This document shows positions 1-7,581 of a DNA stretch of 64,000 nucleotides, one piece after another. The DNA lies in assembly GCA_964516845.1 (NCBI GenBank), contig CAZEXP010000010.1, positions 1 through 64,000 of the forward strand, in the 5' to 3' direction. The translations under genes and the position numbers were made by a program. The number at the start of each line of letters is the position of its first letter. Within the stretch, counting starts at the first letter, position 1. Under the pieces are notes generated by a model. The model was given only the letters and a program-made list of their open reading frames with translations. It made no database searches and was not told where the DNA came from. The DNA is from JAPEKQ01 sp964516845 (GTDB lineage: Bacteria > Joyebacterota > Joyebacteria > Joyebacterales > Joyebacteraceae).

Positions 1-1
1 G

Positions 2-721
2 GCCGCCTATGAGGGTGGTCACATTCCATCCGCTGGATTCGCTGATCTCACGGGCGAACTCTGCGATACCGACAGCCCACTGGGCTACGCCCTGCCGACT
101 CCGGAGAGATTCTGCGCCGCCATGGCCGCGCTGGGTGTGGGCGACGACTCCCGGGTCGTGCTGTACGATGCCTACAATTCGGTCTGGGCCGCGCGAGTCT
201 GGTGGATGCTGCGGTGGGTTGGATTCGACCAGGCGGCCGTGCTCGATGGCGGGTTGGGGGCCTGGACCGCCGAGGAACGTCCGCTGTCGACCGAGCCTGC
301 GGACCGTCAGGCGGGACAGCTCACCGCCGCTGTCAGACCGACATTGATCGCCGACCGGGACGAGGTGTTCGCCGCCATCACAGACGACGCGGTCTCCCTC
401 ATTGACGCAATGCCCGAGCCGCACTTCCAGGGAGCGATGGCCATGTACGGCCGACCCGGTCACATTCCCGGCGCGGTCAACATCTCCGTCATGGCGCTTT
501 TCGACGAGTCGGGCCACTACCGATCGCATGACGAGCTTGCCGCCATCTGCGTCGGTGACCGCGAAGCGCGGGTCATCACGTACTGCGGCGGCGGGATCGC
601 GGCGTCGGCCAACGCATTTGTCATGACCAGGCTCGGCTTCACCGACGTCGCCGTGTACGCGGCGTCACTTCAGGAGTGGGCCGCCGACCCGGCGAATCCG
701 CTCGTCGTCGACACGCCCTGA
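2..721 (+). CDS. Two-domain rhodanese (sulfurtransferase), 5' partial
   Basis: The open frame runs in from the left edge, so the start lies outside the window and 239 residues are visible. Two rhodanese domains can be seen. The first, structural one carries a conserved VLDGG turn and has no catalytic cysteine. The second holds the loop YCGGGIAAS with the active-site Cys at bases 584-586, preceded by the usual GHIPGAVNI element. This is the SseA/thiosulfate (or 3-mercaptopyruvate) sulfurtransferase architecture: sulfur is moved from a donor to a thiophilic acceptor through a cysteine persulfide. The CGGG loop does not clearly separate thiosulfate from mercaptopyruvate specificity. The methyltransferase gene follows after 34 bases and may be co-transcribed. 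Confidence 0.88.
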   Translation, partial: AAYEGGHIPSAGFADLTGELCDTDSPLGYALPTPERFCAAMAALGVGDDSRVVLYDAYNSVWAARVWWMLRWVGFDQAAVLDGGLGAWTAEERPLSTEPADRQAGQLTAAVRPTLIADRDEVFAAITDDAVSLIDAMPEPHFQGAMAMYGRPGHIPGAVNISVMALFDESGHYRSHDELAAICVGDREARVITYCGGGIAASANAFVMTRLGFTDVAVYAASLQEWAADPANPLVVDTP

Positions 722-755
722 CCCACGATTCGTCAGACAACCGAAGGACTGCGTC

Positions 756-1517
756 ATGGACATGTGGAAGTTCTACGACATCACGCACCGCGAACATGTG
801 GTGTGCAACCCTACGAGCGAAGAGAAGCTCGCGCGTCTCATTGAGTTGCTCCGTCTCCCGAAGGGCGCGCAGGTTGTCGACATCGCGTCCGGAAAGGGCG
901 AGTTCCTGATTCACCTGGCCGAAGCCTACGGCGTTCGCGGCGTTGGCGTGGACCTCTCTCCTTTGTTCACCGCCGACGCACAGAAGAGGCTTGAGGCTCG
1001 GGCACCGCGTGTGGGTGTCACCTTCATTCAGATGGATGGCGCCGACTTCAGGCCCGATGAGCCGCACAGTCTCTCCATGGCTTCCTGTATCGGCGCCAGC
1101 TGGGCCTTCGGAGGGCACGCGGGCACTCTGGACGCCCTGATCGGCATGGTGAAGCCCGGTGGTTGGGTGATCGTCGGCGAGCCGTATTGGCGGCAAGAGC
1201 CCTCAAAGGAGTACCTGGAGGCATCCGGGATGGCGAGAGAGGCCTTCGGGAGTCACTTCTCGAACGCCGAGGCGGGGGAGCAGCGCGGGCTGGAACTCGT
1301 CCACACCATCGTGAGCAGCAAGGATGACTGGGATAGATACGAAGGCCTCCAGTGGTACGCGACGGCTGAGTACGCGCGCGCTCACCCGGATGATCCGGAC
1401 GTGCCGGAGCTGGTCGAGCAGGTGGCCAAGGCGCGCGAAGTGCACTTGCGATGGGGTCGGGAAGCTCTCGGCTGGGCGATCTACGTGTTCAGACTGCGCA
1501 CTGCCAGCGCCGCCTGA
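756..1517 (+). CDS. Class I SAM-dependent methyltransferase
   Basis: 253 residues with a Rossmann-fold SAM site: motif I VVDIASGKGEF at residues 40-50 and the acidic end of strand beta2 at Asp66 (VGVDLS). Later come the post-motif region around LIGMVKPGGWVIVGEPYW and an aromatic-rich C-terminal part. The substrate cannot be read from sequence; proteins of this layout are usually annotated as small-molecule methyltransferases. The start is ATG with AAGGA seven bases upstream; a second in-frame ATG two codons later is possible. It sits between the rhodanese and a membrane protease gene on the same strand, but the spacing gives no strong functional link. Confidence 0.8.
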   Translation: MDMWKFYDITHREHVVCNPTSEEKLARLIELLRLPKGAQVVDIASGKGEFLIHLAEAYGVRGVGVDLSPLFTADAQKRLEARAPRVGVTFIQMDGADFRPDEPHSLSMASCIGASWAFGGHAGTLDALIGMVKPGGWVIVGEPYWRQEPSKEYLEASGMAREAFGSHFSNAEAGEQRGLELVHTIVSSKDDWDRYEGLQWYATAEYARAHPDDPDVPELVEQVAKAREVHLRWGREALGWAIYVFRLRTASAA

Positions 1518-1546
1518 CGTGTGACCCCGGGTGAAGGGAGTTCGCA

Positions 1547-2431
1547 GTGCAGAGAGACCACGCTCGCATCCGAACGGGAGCTCTGGCGATCCTGAAGATC
1601 GTCGCCTTCTTCGTCGCGGTGAAGCTGCTTACCCAGGTCGTCGTGTTCATGGGGCTGGCGCAGATCTCGGCCCGGTTCTGGTCGCAGTACGACGGGCGGG
1701 GCCTGAACGAACCGTGGTTCCTCGGCTCGAGCATCGGGCTCGGCGGCGTCGCGCTGCTGGTCTGCTTTCTGTTCCTGCGCTTCATCGACAAGCGGGACTG
1801 GTCGTACGTTCGGCTCCGCTCGGCGTGGCCGCTCAGAATGTTCGGCACCGGCGCCCTCATCGCGTGCGGCGCGGTCGTCCTGTTCACCATCGTGGCGGTG
1901 CTCTCGGGCGCCGTGAGCATCAGCCCCGCGCTTATTGCCGGGCCGCGAATCGCAGTGCTGCTCATCGTCGCAGCACTGGGGAACCTGGCGCTCGTCATGC
2001 GTGAGGAAGTGATGATGCGCGGCTACGCTCTGAGGACGTTGGAGGAGGGGATCAACACGCCGATCGCGGTGCTTGTGACGTCGCTCCTCTTCGGCGCGCT
2101 GCACCTGGCGAACCCGAACGCGTCGCTGCTGGGCGCGTTGAACATCTCGCTCATGGGGAGCCTGCTGGCTGTGCTCTGCATCGTCTACCGGTCGCTCTGG
2201 CTTCCGATCGGCCTGCACTTCGGCTGGAACCTGGCGCTCTACCTGCTCAACCTGCCGGTCAGCGGCCACAGGCACTTCAATCCTCTTGTGAGTCTCGAGT
2301 ACAACAGGCACACGCTCTTGACCGGGTCGGCGTTCGGGCCCGAGGATTCGCTCGTCGTCACCATCGTTCTGTCGATGATCCTCGCCGTCATCTACGTGCT
2401 GCATCGGAGGGGCTCTGATGAGCAACATTGA
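1547..2431 (+). CDS. CPBP-family intramembrane metalloprotease (CAAX/Abi type)
   Basis: 294-residue multi-pass membrane protein with about seven or eight hydrophobic segments. The family's three active-site motifs are all present: EExxxR at Glu153-Glu154 (REEVMMRGY), FxxxH ending at His186 (FGALH), and HFGWN with His224 and Asn228. CPBP proteins are membrane-embedded glutamate-type proteases related to eukaryotic Rce1. Bacterial members process peptides, act in bacteriocin immunity or serve as membrane scaffolds; which applies here is unknown. Translation starts at GTG with a purine-rich site (GAAGGGAG) upstream. The 3' end overlaps the following GIY-YIG gene by 14 bases, so the two are translationally coupled. 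Confidence 0.85.
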   Translation: MQRDHARIRTGALAILKIVAFFVAVKLLTQVVVFMGLAQISARFWSQYDGRGLNEPWFLGSSIGLGGVALLVCFLFLRFIDKRDWSYVRLRSAWPLRMFGTGALIACGAVVLFTIVAVLSGAVSISPALIAGPRIAVLLIVAALGNLALVMREEVMMRGYALRTLEEGINTPIAVLVTSLLFGALHLANPNASLLGALNISLMGSLLAVLCIVYRSLWLPIGLHFGWNLALYLLNLPVSGHRHFNPLVSLEYNRHTLLTGSAFGPEDSLVVTIVLSMILAVIYVLHRRGSDEQH

Positions 2432-2768
2432 CAGGAAGGCGATCAACCGTGAGTACAAGGACACGCCTCGTCCCGCCGGTATCTACAGGGTCCGCAACAT
2501 CGCGACAGGGAAGTCGCTCATCGGGGCGACCACCGATCTTCCCAGCATGCTGAACCGTCAGCGATTCCAGCTGGAGAACGGCGCGCATCCGGATCGTGAA
2601 CTCCAGCGGGACTGGGGAGAATTCGGCGCGGACGGGTTCGAGTTCGGAACATTGGACGAGCTCGAACTCAAGGACGAACCGGGCTACGATCCGACAGAGG
2701 ACCTCGCCGCTCTGAAGCAGATGTGGATCGAGGAGCTCACGAAGGCGGGGGAGACGCTGTACAAGTAG
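2418..2768 (+). CDS. Small GIY-YIG domain protein
   Basis: 116 residues. The N-terminal half matches the GIY-YIG nuclease fold: GIY at residues 21-23, then the second strand where the usual YIG reads LIG (SLIGATTD, residues 33-40), followed by a helix with Arg/Gln residues (SMLNRQRFQLENG) and the pattern HPDRELQRDW. The family cuts DNA through a Tyr/Arg/Glu centre. The degenerate second motif makes catalysis uncertain, and many short stand-alone members have no known role. The start is ATG with a strong GGAGGGG five bases upstream, inside the end of the CPBP gene. No mobile-element signals surround it, so a homing-endonuclease role is unlikely. Confidence 0.7.
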   Translation: MSNIDRKAINREYKDTPRPAGIYRVRNIATGKSLIGATTDLPSMLNRQRFQLENGAHPDRELQRDWGEFGADGFEFGTLDELELKDEPGYDPTEDLAALKQMWIEELTKAGETLYK

Positions 2769-2859
2769 TCGAACCGAGGTGCCTGGCCGGCGTCTGACAG
2801 CAGCGGATCGTCAGTGATGTGAAGCCGCTCACACGAACGCAGATGGGAGGAGGTTCTCA

Positions 2860-3069
2860 GTGACTTCTGGAGCCGGGGCATTGAACACACCGCTGGAGAT
2901 CCTGGAGGCGGCGCTGGCACGCGAGCAATCTGCGCACGCCTTCTACAAGGAGGCGCTCAAGCATCCGAGCAATGATGTCGTGCGTCACCTTCAGGAGCAG
3001 CTCATGGACGCAGAGTACAAGCATGTGCGGCTTGTCGAGAAGGAGCTGGCTCGGTTGCGGAACCGCTGA
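2860..3069 (+). CDS. Half-ferritin / rubrerythrin-like two-helix protein
   Basis: 69 residues, predicted as two amphipathic helices. The first carries EQSAHAFYKEAL and the second DAEYKHVRLVEKEL, reproducing the E(6)Y and ExxH spacing of one half of a ferritin-like four-helix bundle. Such half-ferritins dimerise to make a diiron site. An iron-handling or peroxide-reducing role is inferred; the second ligand set is imperfect. The GTG start is chosen because GGGAGGAGG lies just upstream and no better start exists. It lies close to a small SWIM zinc-finger gene in an accessory cluster. Confidence 0.6.
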   Translation: MTSGAGALNTPLEILEAALAREQSAHAFYKEALKHPSNDVVRHLQEQLMDAEYKHVRLVEKELARLRNR

Positions 3070-3146
3070 GGTCCGGCGTCGGCATGTTCCGCATCGCCGC
3101 ACGTCTGCGGCCGAGACGCGATTCGTCGATATCCGGGAGGGGCACG

Positions 3147-3482
3147 ATGCAGGAACTACGATTCTTGGTTCAGGGCTCCGCCGCGGAGCCCTATGTCGTG
3201 GTCTTCGTCAACCGCGGCGACGGCAACTTGTCCGCCCACTGTACGTGTCCGGCAGGTCAGAACGGACAGTACTGCAAGCACCGCTTCGCGATCCTCGGAG
3301 GCAAGACCAAGGGTATCGTCAGCGGAAACGAGGATGACGTGGCGGCCGTGGTAGACTGGCTTGCAGGGTCGGACATCGAGTCGGCTCTCGAGGTGCTGGC
3401 CAGAGCCGAGGAAGAGCTTGCCGAGGCGAAGCAGAAGGCTTCTCAGGCCAAGAAGCTGCTGGCGCGGGCCATGCGCGACTAG
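3147..3482 (+). CDS. Small SWIM-type zinc-finger protein
   Basis: 111 residues. A SWIM zinc-binding signature CxC-x8-CxH is visible at Cys32, Cys34, Cys43 and His45 (HCTCPAGQNGQYCKH). The C-terminal 40 residues form a heptad-like, Glu/Lys/Ala-rich helix (ARAEEELAEAKQKASQAKK) that is probably a coiled coil. SWIM fingers bind DNA or protein partners, and small stand-alone versions have no settled function. The ATG at 3147 is preferred over an upstream in-frame ATG at 3084 because GGGAGGGG precedes it at good spacing and the homologous region starts there. Confidence 0.65.
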   Translation: MQELRFLVQGSAAEPYVVVFVNRGDGNLSAHCTCPAGQNGQYCKHRFAILGGKTKGIVSGNEDDVAAVVDWLAGSDIESALEVLARAEEELAEAKQKASQAKKLLARAMRD

Positions 3483-3553
3483 TGAACGCAGCGTCGGCTC
3501 CGCCGTCGGCGCCTCTTGCGCGACACAGCGTCTGCAGATTCCCCAGGCAGTGA

Positions 3554-4009
3554 ATGCGAGGCTCGTCTGTGAAAGCCTTCACCCGACAGCTCATCAACTC
3601 GCTGGTCAAGATCGCGGCGTCCAGGCTCAAGAGCCCCGTCATTACGTACATCGTCAGCAAGGAGACCTGGAGGCTCGAGGAGCCGTACAGCTACCGGCAT
3701 GGGGAGAACCTCATCAGCATTCCGGAGGGGTTCGAGTTCGATCTCGCGTCGATCCCTCGCGTGATCTGGTGGCTTGCCGCGCCGTTCGAGCTGTCGATCG
3801 CAGCCCCGCTCCTTCACGATTTCCTCTATCGATTCGGCGGCAAGCCCCCGGAGGGTTCCATTGCGCCACCGAGGGAGTATACCCGCAAGGAGGCCGATCT
3901 TCTCTTCCGAGCGGTCATGGAGGAGGAGGGTGTTCCGGCCTGGCGGCGAGTTCCCGCGTACCACGCCGTGCGCTGGTTCGCGGTTGGCGGATGGCGGGAA
4001 AAGGGCTAG
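3554..4009 (+). CDS. DUF1353 family protein
   Basis: 151 residues. The conserved DUF1353 core is visible: IPEGFEFDLASIPRVIWW near residue 55, then APLLHDFLYR, a Tyr/Arg/Lys-rich stretch, and a C-terminal ADLLFRAVMEEEGVPAWRR segment. DUF1353 occurs in phages and bacteria and has no assigned activity; its conserved Asp and His residues look like a metal or catalytic site, but this is unproven. The start is uncertain: ATG at 3554 is used, and a GTG at 3569 is equally possible because neither has a strong ribosome-binding site. There is no prophage context nearby. Confidence 0.65.
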   Translation: MRGSSVKAFTRQLINSLVKIAASRLKSPVITYIVSKETWRLEEPYSYRHGENLISIPEGFEFDLASIPRVIWWLAAPFELSIAAPLLHDFLYRFGGKPPEGSIAPPREYTRKEADLLFRAVMEEEGVPAWRRVPAYHAVRWFAVGGWREKG

Positions 4010-4012
4010 ATT
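3984..4012 (+). promoter_or_regulatory. Possible sigma70 promoter for dnaJ
   Basis: TTGGCG (3984-3989), a 17-base spacer and TAGATT (4007-4012) resemble a sigma70 promoter. It begins inside the 3' end of the DUF1353 gene and would give a leader of about 120 bases before dnaJ. I saw no CIRCE inverted repeat in that leader. Confidence 0.4.
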
Positions 4013-4137
4013 GGGGCTTTGCAGGTGCCGTGAGCATCTGGAACCCGGCGTCTGCGTGAAGCTGTCAGAGGACGAACCGAGCGAGCCGCTGATGTGCGGC
4101 GAGCCTGTGACTGATTGGACGAAGGACGGGGAGGCCC

Positions 4138-5286
4138 ATGCCGCCATCGAAGGACTACTACGAAGTGCTCGGCGTGAGCCGCGACGCGAGCCCGGAGGAG
4201 ATCAAGAAGGCGTATCGGGCGCTCGCGTTCAAGTACCATCCGGACAAGAATCCCGGTGACTCGGGGGCCGAGGAGAAGTTCAAGGAGGCCACCGAGGCGC
4301 ACGAGATACTGTCCGACAAGGAGAAGCGCGCTCAGTACGACCAGTTCGGCTCGGCCGCGTTCTCGCAGGGCGGGCCGGGTCCGCAAGGATACGGCGGGGC
4401 CGGGTTCCAGGGGATGGACCTCAACGACGCGCTCGGCGCGTTCATGCGCGCGTTCGGCGGCGACAACGGCATGGAGGGTCTCTTCGGGGGGGCCGGCGGG
4501 CGGCGCGGAGGGACACGACGCGGCTCGAACATCCGCGTCCGTCTCAAGCTCACGCTCGAGGAGATCGCCACCGGCGTGAAGAAGAAGATCAAGGTCGCGA
4601 AGCTCTCTCGCTGCGACGAGTGCGGCGGTTCAGGCGCGAAGCCCGGCACCAGCCCGAAGACCTGCACGACGTGCGGCGGCTCGGGCCAGGTCCGCTCGCA
4701 GCAGTCGATGGGGCTCTTCGGGAGCTTCGTGAACGTCTCACCGTGTTCGGCGTGCGGCGGGACCGGCGAGATCATCGACCAGCCGTGCGCGAAGTGCGTC
4801 GGCAAGGGCGTGACGCGGAAGAAAGAGACCATCGAGATCGATGTTCCGCCCGGCGTTTCGACAGGCAACTACCTCCCGATCCAGGGCGCCGGGAACGCCG
4901 GACCGCGCGGCGGTTCCCCCGGCGACCTCATCGTCATGATGGAGGAGATCCCGCACAGGATCTTCGAGCGCCACGGCGACGACGTGCTCATCGAGCTTCC
5001 GGTCTCCATTGCCCTGGCGGCTCTGGGCGGGCAGGTCAAGGTCCCGACACTCGCGGGCAAGGCGCTCCTCAAGATACCCGCGGGGACGCAGTCGGGACAG
5101 GTGCTCAAGATGCGCGGGAAGGGCGTGCCGCACGTTCACGGCCGCGGCGGTGGTGACGAACTCGTGCTCATCAAGGTGTGGGTGCCGAAACGTCCGTCGG
5201 CCGAGGAGAAGAAGCTCCTGGAGAAGCTCGGCGAACTGACCGACAAGAGGATCCCGGAACCGGGACGTCCAGGTCACATCAGGTAG
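4138..5286 (+). CDS. dnaJ: Molecular chaperone DnaJ (Hsp40, type I)
   Basis: 382 residues with the full class I layout: an N-terminal J domain with the HPD motif at residues 34-36, a Gly/Phe-rich linker (about 75-125), a zinc-binding region with four CxxCxGxG-type repeats (CDECGGSG, CTTCGGSG, CSACGGTG and a slightly altered CAKCVGKG), and two C-terminal beta-barrel substrate-binding domains. DnaJ hands unfolded clients to DnaK and stimulates its ATPase. Neither dnaK nor grpE is adjacent, so this copy is outside a classical hrcA-grpE-dnaK-dnaJ operon and may be one of several dnaJ/cbpA-type genes. The start is ATG after a GGGGAGG site. Confidence 0.95.
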   Translation: MPPSKDYYEVLGVSRDASPEEIKKAYRALAFKYHPDKNPGDSGAEEKFKEATEAHEILSDKEKRAQYDQFGSAAFSQGGPGPQGYGGAGFQGMDLNDALGAFMRAFGGDNGMEGLFGGAGGRRGGTRRGSNIRVRLKLTLEEIATGVKKKIKVAKLSRCDECGGSGAKPGTSPKTCTTCGGSGQVRSQQSMGLFGSFVNVSPCSACGGTGEIIDQPCAKCVGKGVTRKKETIEIDVPPGVSTGNYLPIQGAGNAGPRGGSPGDLIVMMEEIPHRIFERHGDDVLIELPVSIALAALGGQVKVPTLAGKALLKIPAGTQSGQVLKMRGKGVPHVHGRGGGDELVLIKVWVPKRPSAEEKKLLEKLGELTDKRIPEPGRPGHIR

Positions 5287-5338
5287 GATCACTTCGGTCG
5301 GGCCCACCCTGCACGGCCACATACGAAAGAGGCAAGCG

Positions 5339-5713
5339 ATGAGACTCTGCATTCCGACGGACGGCGGGACCGGACTGGACTCGAAGGTGTTCGGACATTT
5401 CGGCTCCGCGCCGTGCTTCGTCGTGCACGACACCGAGACGGGTGAGACCACGTCGCTCGACAACTCCGGCAAGGACCACGAGCACGGAGCCTGCAACCCG
5501 CTGGCGTCTCTCGCGGGCGAGACGGTCGACGCGATCGTCGTCGGCGGCATCGGTGCGAGGGCGTTGATGGGATTGAACGCCGCCGGTATCCGTGTCTTCC
5601 GGGCGCTCGAGGGCACCGTCGCGGACAACGCGGCGGCGGCGAAGGACGGGTCCCTCGTCGAGCTCACGCCGCAGACATCGTGCGGGCACCACGGACAGGG
5701 CTGCGGCTGCTAG
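5339..5713 (+). CDS. NifX/NifB-type dinitrogenase cofactor-fold protein
   Basis: 124 residues with the NifX/NafY/VnfX fold: N-terminal MRLCIPTDGG, the FGHFGSAPCFVVHD element near residue 20, and the conserved central VDAIVVGGIGARAL followed by NAAGIRVF. The C-terminus is a short Cys/His-rich tail (CGHHGQGCGC) that could bind metal or an iron-sulfur cluster. Stand-alone members are common in anaerobes and are thought to carry Fe-S or Mo/Fe clusters rather than act in nitrogen fixation; no nif genes are present here. It stands between dnaJ and rsmE on the same strand. Confidence 0.85.
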   Translation: MRLCIPTDGGTGLDSKVFGHFGSAPCFVVHDTETGETTSLDNSGKDHEHGACNPLASLAGETVDAIVVGGIGARALMGLNAAGIRVFRALEGTVADNAAAAKDGSLVELTPQTSCGHHGQGCGC

Positions 5714-5728
5714 TCACTGGAGCGGACC

Positions 5729-6538
5729 ATGACCGAACTCAACGACGCCGAGATCTGGCGTCTCGACACCTTCATCGTCCCGCCGGGGAGTCTCGCCGGC
5801 GGGACGTGCGTTGTCAGCGGCCGTGAGGGACATCACGGCGCCGACGTCATGCGGGTTCGTGAGGGAGACCCCGTGCGTCTCATAGACGGCGCGGGGGAGG
5901 AGGCGCTCGCTCGCGTCGACACGGTCGGAGGCGCAACGCTCACGTGTTCCATCACCGAGAGACGCACGCACGCCAGGGCCGGCGCCGTCGCGCTCACGGT
6001 CGCGCAGGCGCTTCTCAAGGGGCGTTCCCTGGATGATGTTGTGAGGCGCCTGGCCGAGCTCGGGACCGCCGGCATCCGTCCGCTCGTGACCGAGCGGACC
6101 ATCGGCCGCATACCTCCCGACACGCTGGATTCGAGGCTCGAACGGTGGGGGAGCATCGCGGCGGCGGCCGTGAAGCAGTCACGCGGAGTCTTCCTCCCGG
6201 AGATCGCTGAGCCGACCGACGTGGCCGGGCTCGGGGCGTTCGTGGGAGAGTCTGATCTTGCGCTCGTGGCGTGGGAGGACGAATCGGCGGTGACGCTGAC
6301 GGACGCGCTTCGGACGGCGTGGGCGCCGGGCGAGTCGGACGACGCGAGTGCGCCCGCGGGTCGCAGCATCCTGCTCATCATCGGCCCCGAGGGCGGGCTC
6401 TCCGCGGCGGAGGTTGCGCTGCTCCGGGACGCCGGCGCGGTCAGTGTCACCGTCGGCCGGCGTGTTCTCAAGGCCGACTGGGCCGCCGCGGCCATCGCGG
6501 CGATGATCTCTTATGAGCTGGGCGGTCTTCTGCCCTGA
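5729..6538 (+). CDS. rsmE: 16S rRNA (uracil1498-N3)-methyltransferase RsmE
   Basis: 269 residues matching the SPOUT-class RsmE family: an N-terminal PUA-like beta-barrel (HHGADVMRVREGDPVRLIDG) and a C-terminal deep-knot domain. Family motifs seen are ALLKGRSLDDVVRRLAELG, the VKQSRGVFLPEI element and the SAM-binding knot IIGPEGGLSAAEVALLRDAG followed by VLKADWAAAAIAAM. It methylates U1498 of 16S rRNA in the assembled 30S subunit. In many genomes rsmE lies just downstream of dnaJ and prmA; here dnaJ is two genes upstream. A GGAG site precedes the ATG. Confidence 0.93.
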   Translation: MTELNDAEIWRLDTFIVPPGSLAGGTCVVSGREGHHGADVMRVREGDPVRLIDGAGEEALARVDTVGGATLTCSITERRTHARAGAVALTVAQALLKGRSLDDVVRRLAELGTAGIRPLVTERTIGRIPPDTLDSRLERWGSIAAAAVKQSRGVFLPEIAEPTDVAGLGAFVGESDLALVAWEDESAVTLTDALRTAWAPGESDDASAPAGRSILLIIGPEGGLSAAEVALLRDAGAVSVTVGRRVLKADWAAAAIAAMISYELGGLLP

Positions 6539-6543
6539 TCCAC

Positions 6544-7581
6544 CTACCCCATGATCGCCTTGACGTCCACGTGCTTCGCGATGAGGTCCGCCAGTCGGTT
6601 GATCTTGTCGGTCTCGTCGTATCGCAGCAGGTAGCTGGCGTCGTTGACCTGTCTGGCGACCCTGAACGTGTCGTCCGCCGTCAGGAGCATCGGTACGCCG
6701 CGCTCCGTCGCCTGCGAGATGATGCTCGAGTGCGGAGCGATCCCGTTGGTCAGGATCAGACCCACCGTGTCGCCCTCGAGCGCGAGCAGGATCATATCGT
6801 CCCGGTCGCCACTGGTGATGACCAGCTTGCGCGCCTTCTTGAACAGCGGCTGGCGTCTGGCGGCATCGGCCGACATCGCGCCGACGAACACGTGCTCGAC
6901 GACGCTGTCAAGCGCGCCGGCCCCCGTGATCACCTTCGCGAAAAGCGACTCCGCAAGAAAACCGATGGACGGGTAGTTGAGCTCGGGATCGTTCGGTATG
7001 AGGCCGAGGATCTTGATGCCCTGCGCTGTGAGCTCGGCTTCGTACGTGTTCTTGAAGTCATCGACGTCCGGGAGCTTGTTGATGATGATGCCCGCGAAGT
7101 CGATGCCTTCGAGACCGACGTGGCGCTGGACGAACGCGATGTCGTCGAGGACCGTCTGGTCCGCGCCCGACATCAGCACGAGAAGCGACGCGTCCATCGC
7201 GCGCGCCAGCGCGATCGCGTCCAGGCTGACCGCGGCGCCGTGCGTGAGGTCTCCGCCGCTCTCGATGAGAACCGCCTCCATGCCGGACTCGGCGTTGGCG
7301 ACGAGCTCTGCGAGCTTCTTCTTCGTCGTCTCGTCGTCGTACATGAACCTCAGCTTCGAGTGGTCGAAGCCGATGCTCATCTCTCTCGGGTCCATGGCCA
7401 GTCCGAAGATCTGGCCGACGAGCGCGGAGTCGTAGTCCCAGAGGCGCTTCTTCCGATACAGAAGACGGTCGCCAAAGGGCTTGAGGTAGCCGAACGGCTT
7501 CCCCGACGCCCTGCCCAGGCCTACGATGAGGCTCGTCTTTCCCGCGTTCTCGCGGGTCGATGCAATGACCAGCCTACGCAT
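6544..7581 (-). CDS. DRTGG-domain P-loop protein (phosphotransacetylase N-terminal-like)
   Basis: 345 residues. The N-terminal half is a BioD/CobB-like P-loop domain: Walker A-like STRENAGKTSL near residue 8 and IESGGDLTHGAAVSLDA near residue 105. The C-terminal half contains a DRTGG domain (KLVITSGDRDDMILLAL), the same combination found at the N-terminus of long phosphotransacetylases, but with no catalytic Pta domain. Stand-alone versions are probably regulators or sensors of acyl-CoA or acetyl-phosphate metabolism; this is inference. ATG at 7581 is chosen because GGAGG lies eight bases upstream; the upstream GTG at 7590 abuts that site and is unlikely. It overlaps the ligase gene end by eight bases and is the last gene of the minus-strand operon. 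Confidence 0.8.
   Translation of the reverse strand: MRRLVIASTRENAGKTSLIVGLGRASGKPFGYLKPFGDRLLYRKKRLWDYDSALVGQIFGLAMDPREMSIGFDHSKLRFMYDDETTKKKLAELVANAESGMEAVLIESGGDLTHGAAVSLDAIALARAMDASLLVLMSGADQTVLDDIAFVQRHVGLEGIDFAGIIINKLPDVDDFKNTYEAELTAQGIKILGLIPNDPELNYPSIGFLAESLFAKVITGAGALDSVVEHVFVGAMSADAARRQPLFKKARKLVITSGDRDDMILLALEGDTVGLILTNGIAPHSSIISQATERGVPMLLTADDTFRVARQVNDASYLLRYDETDKINRLADLIAKHVDVKAIMG

Noticed and set aside
2418..2768. Homing endonuclease or mobile intron for the GIY-YIG gene
   Set aside because: No intron, intein or flanking repeats; the protein is a short stand-alone member.
5339..5713. Evidence for nitrogen fixation
   Set aside because: The NifX-fold protein is of the stand-alone type and no nif, anf or vnf genes are in the window.
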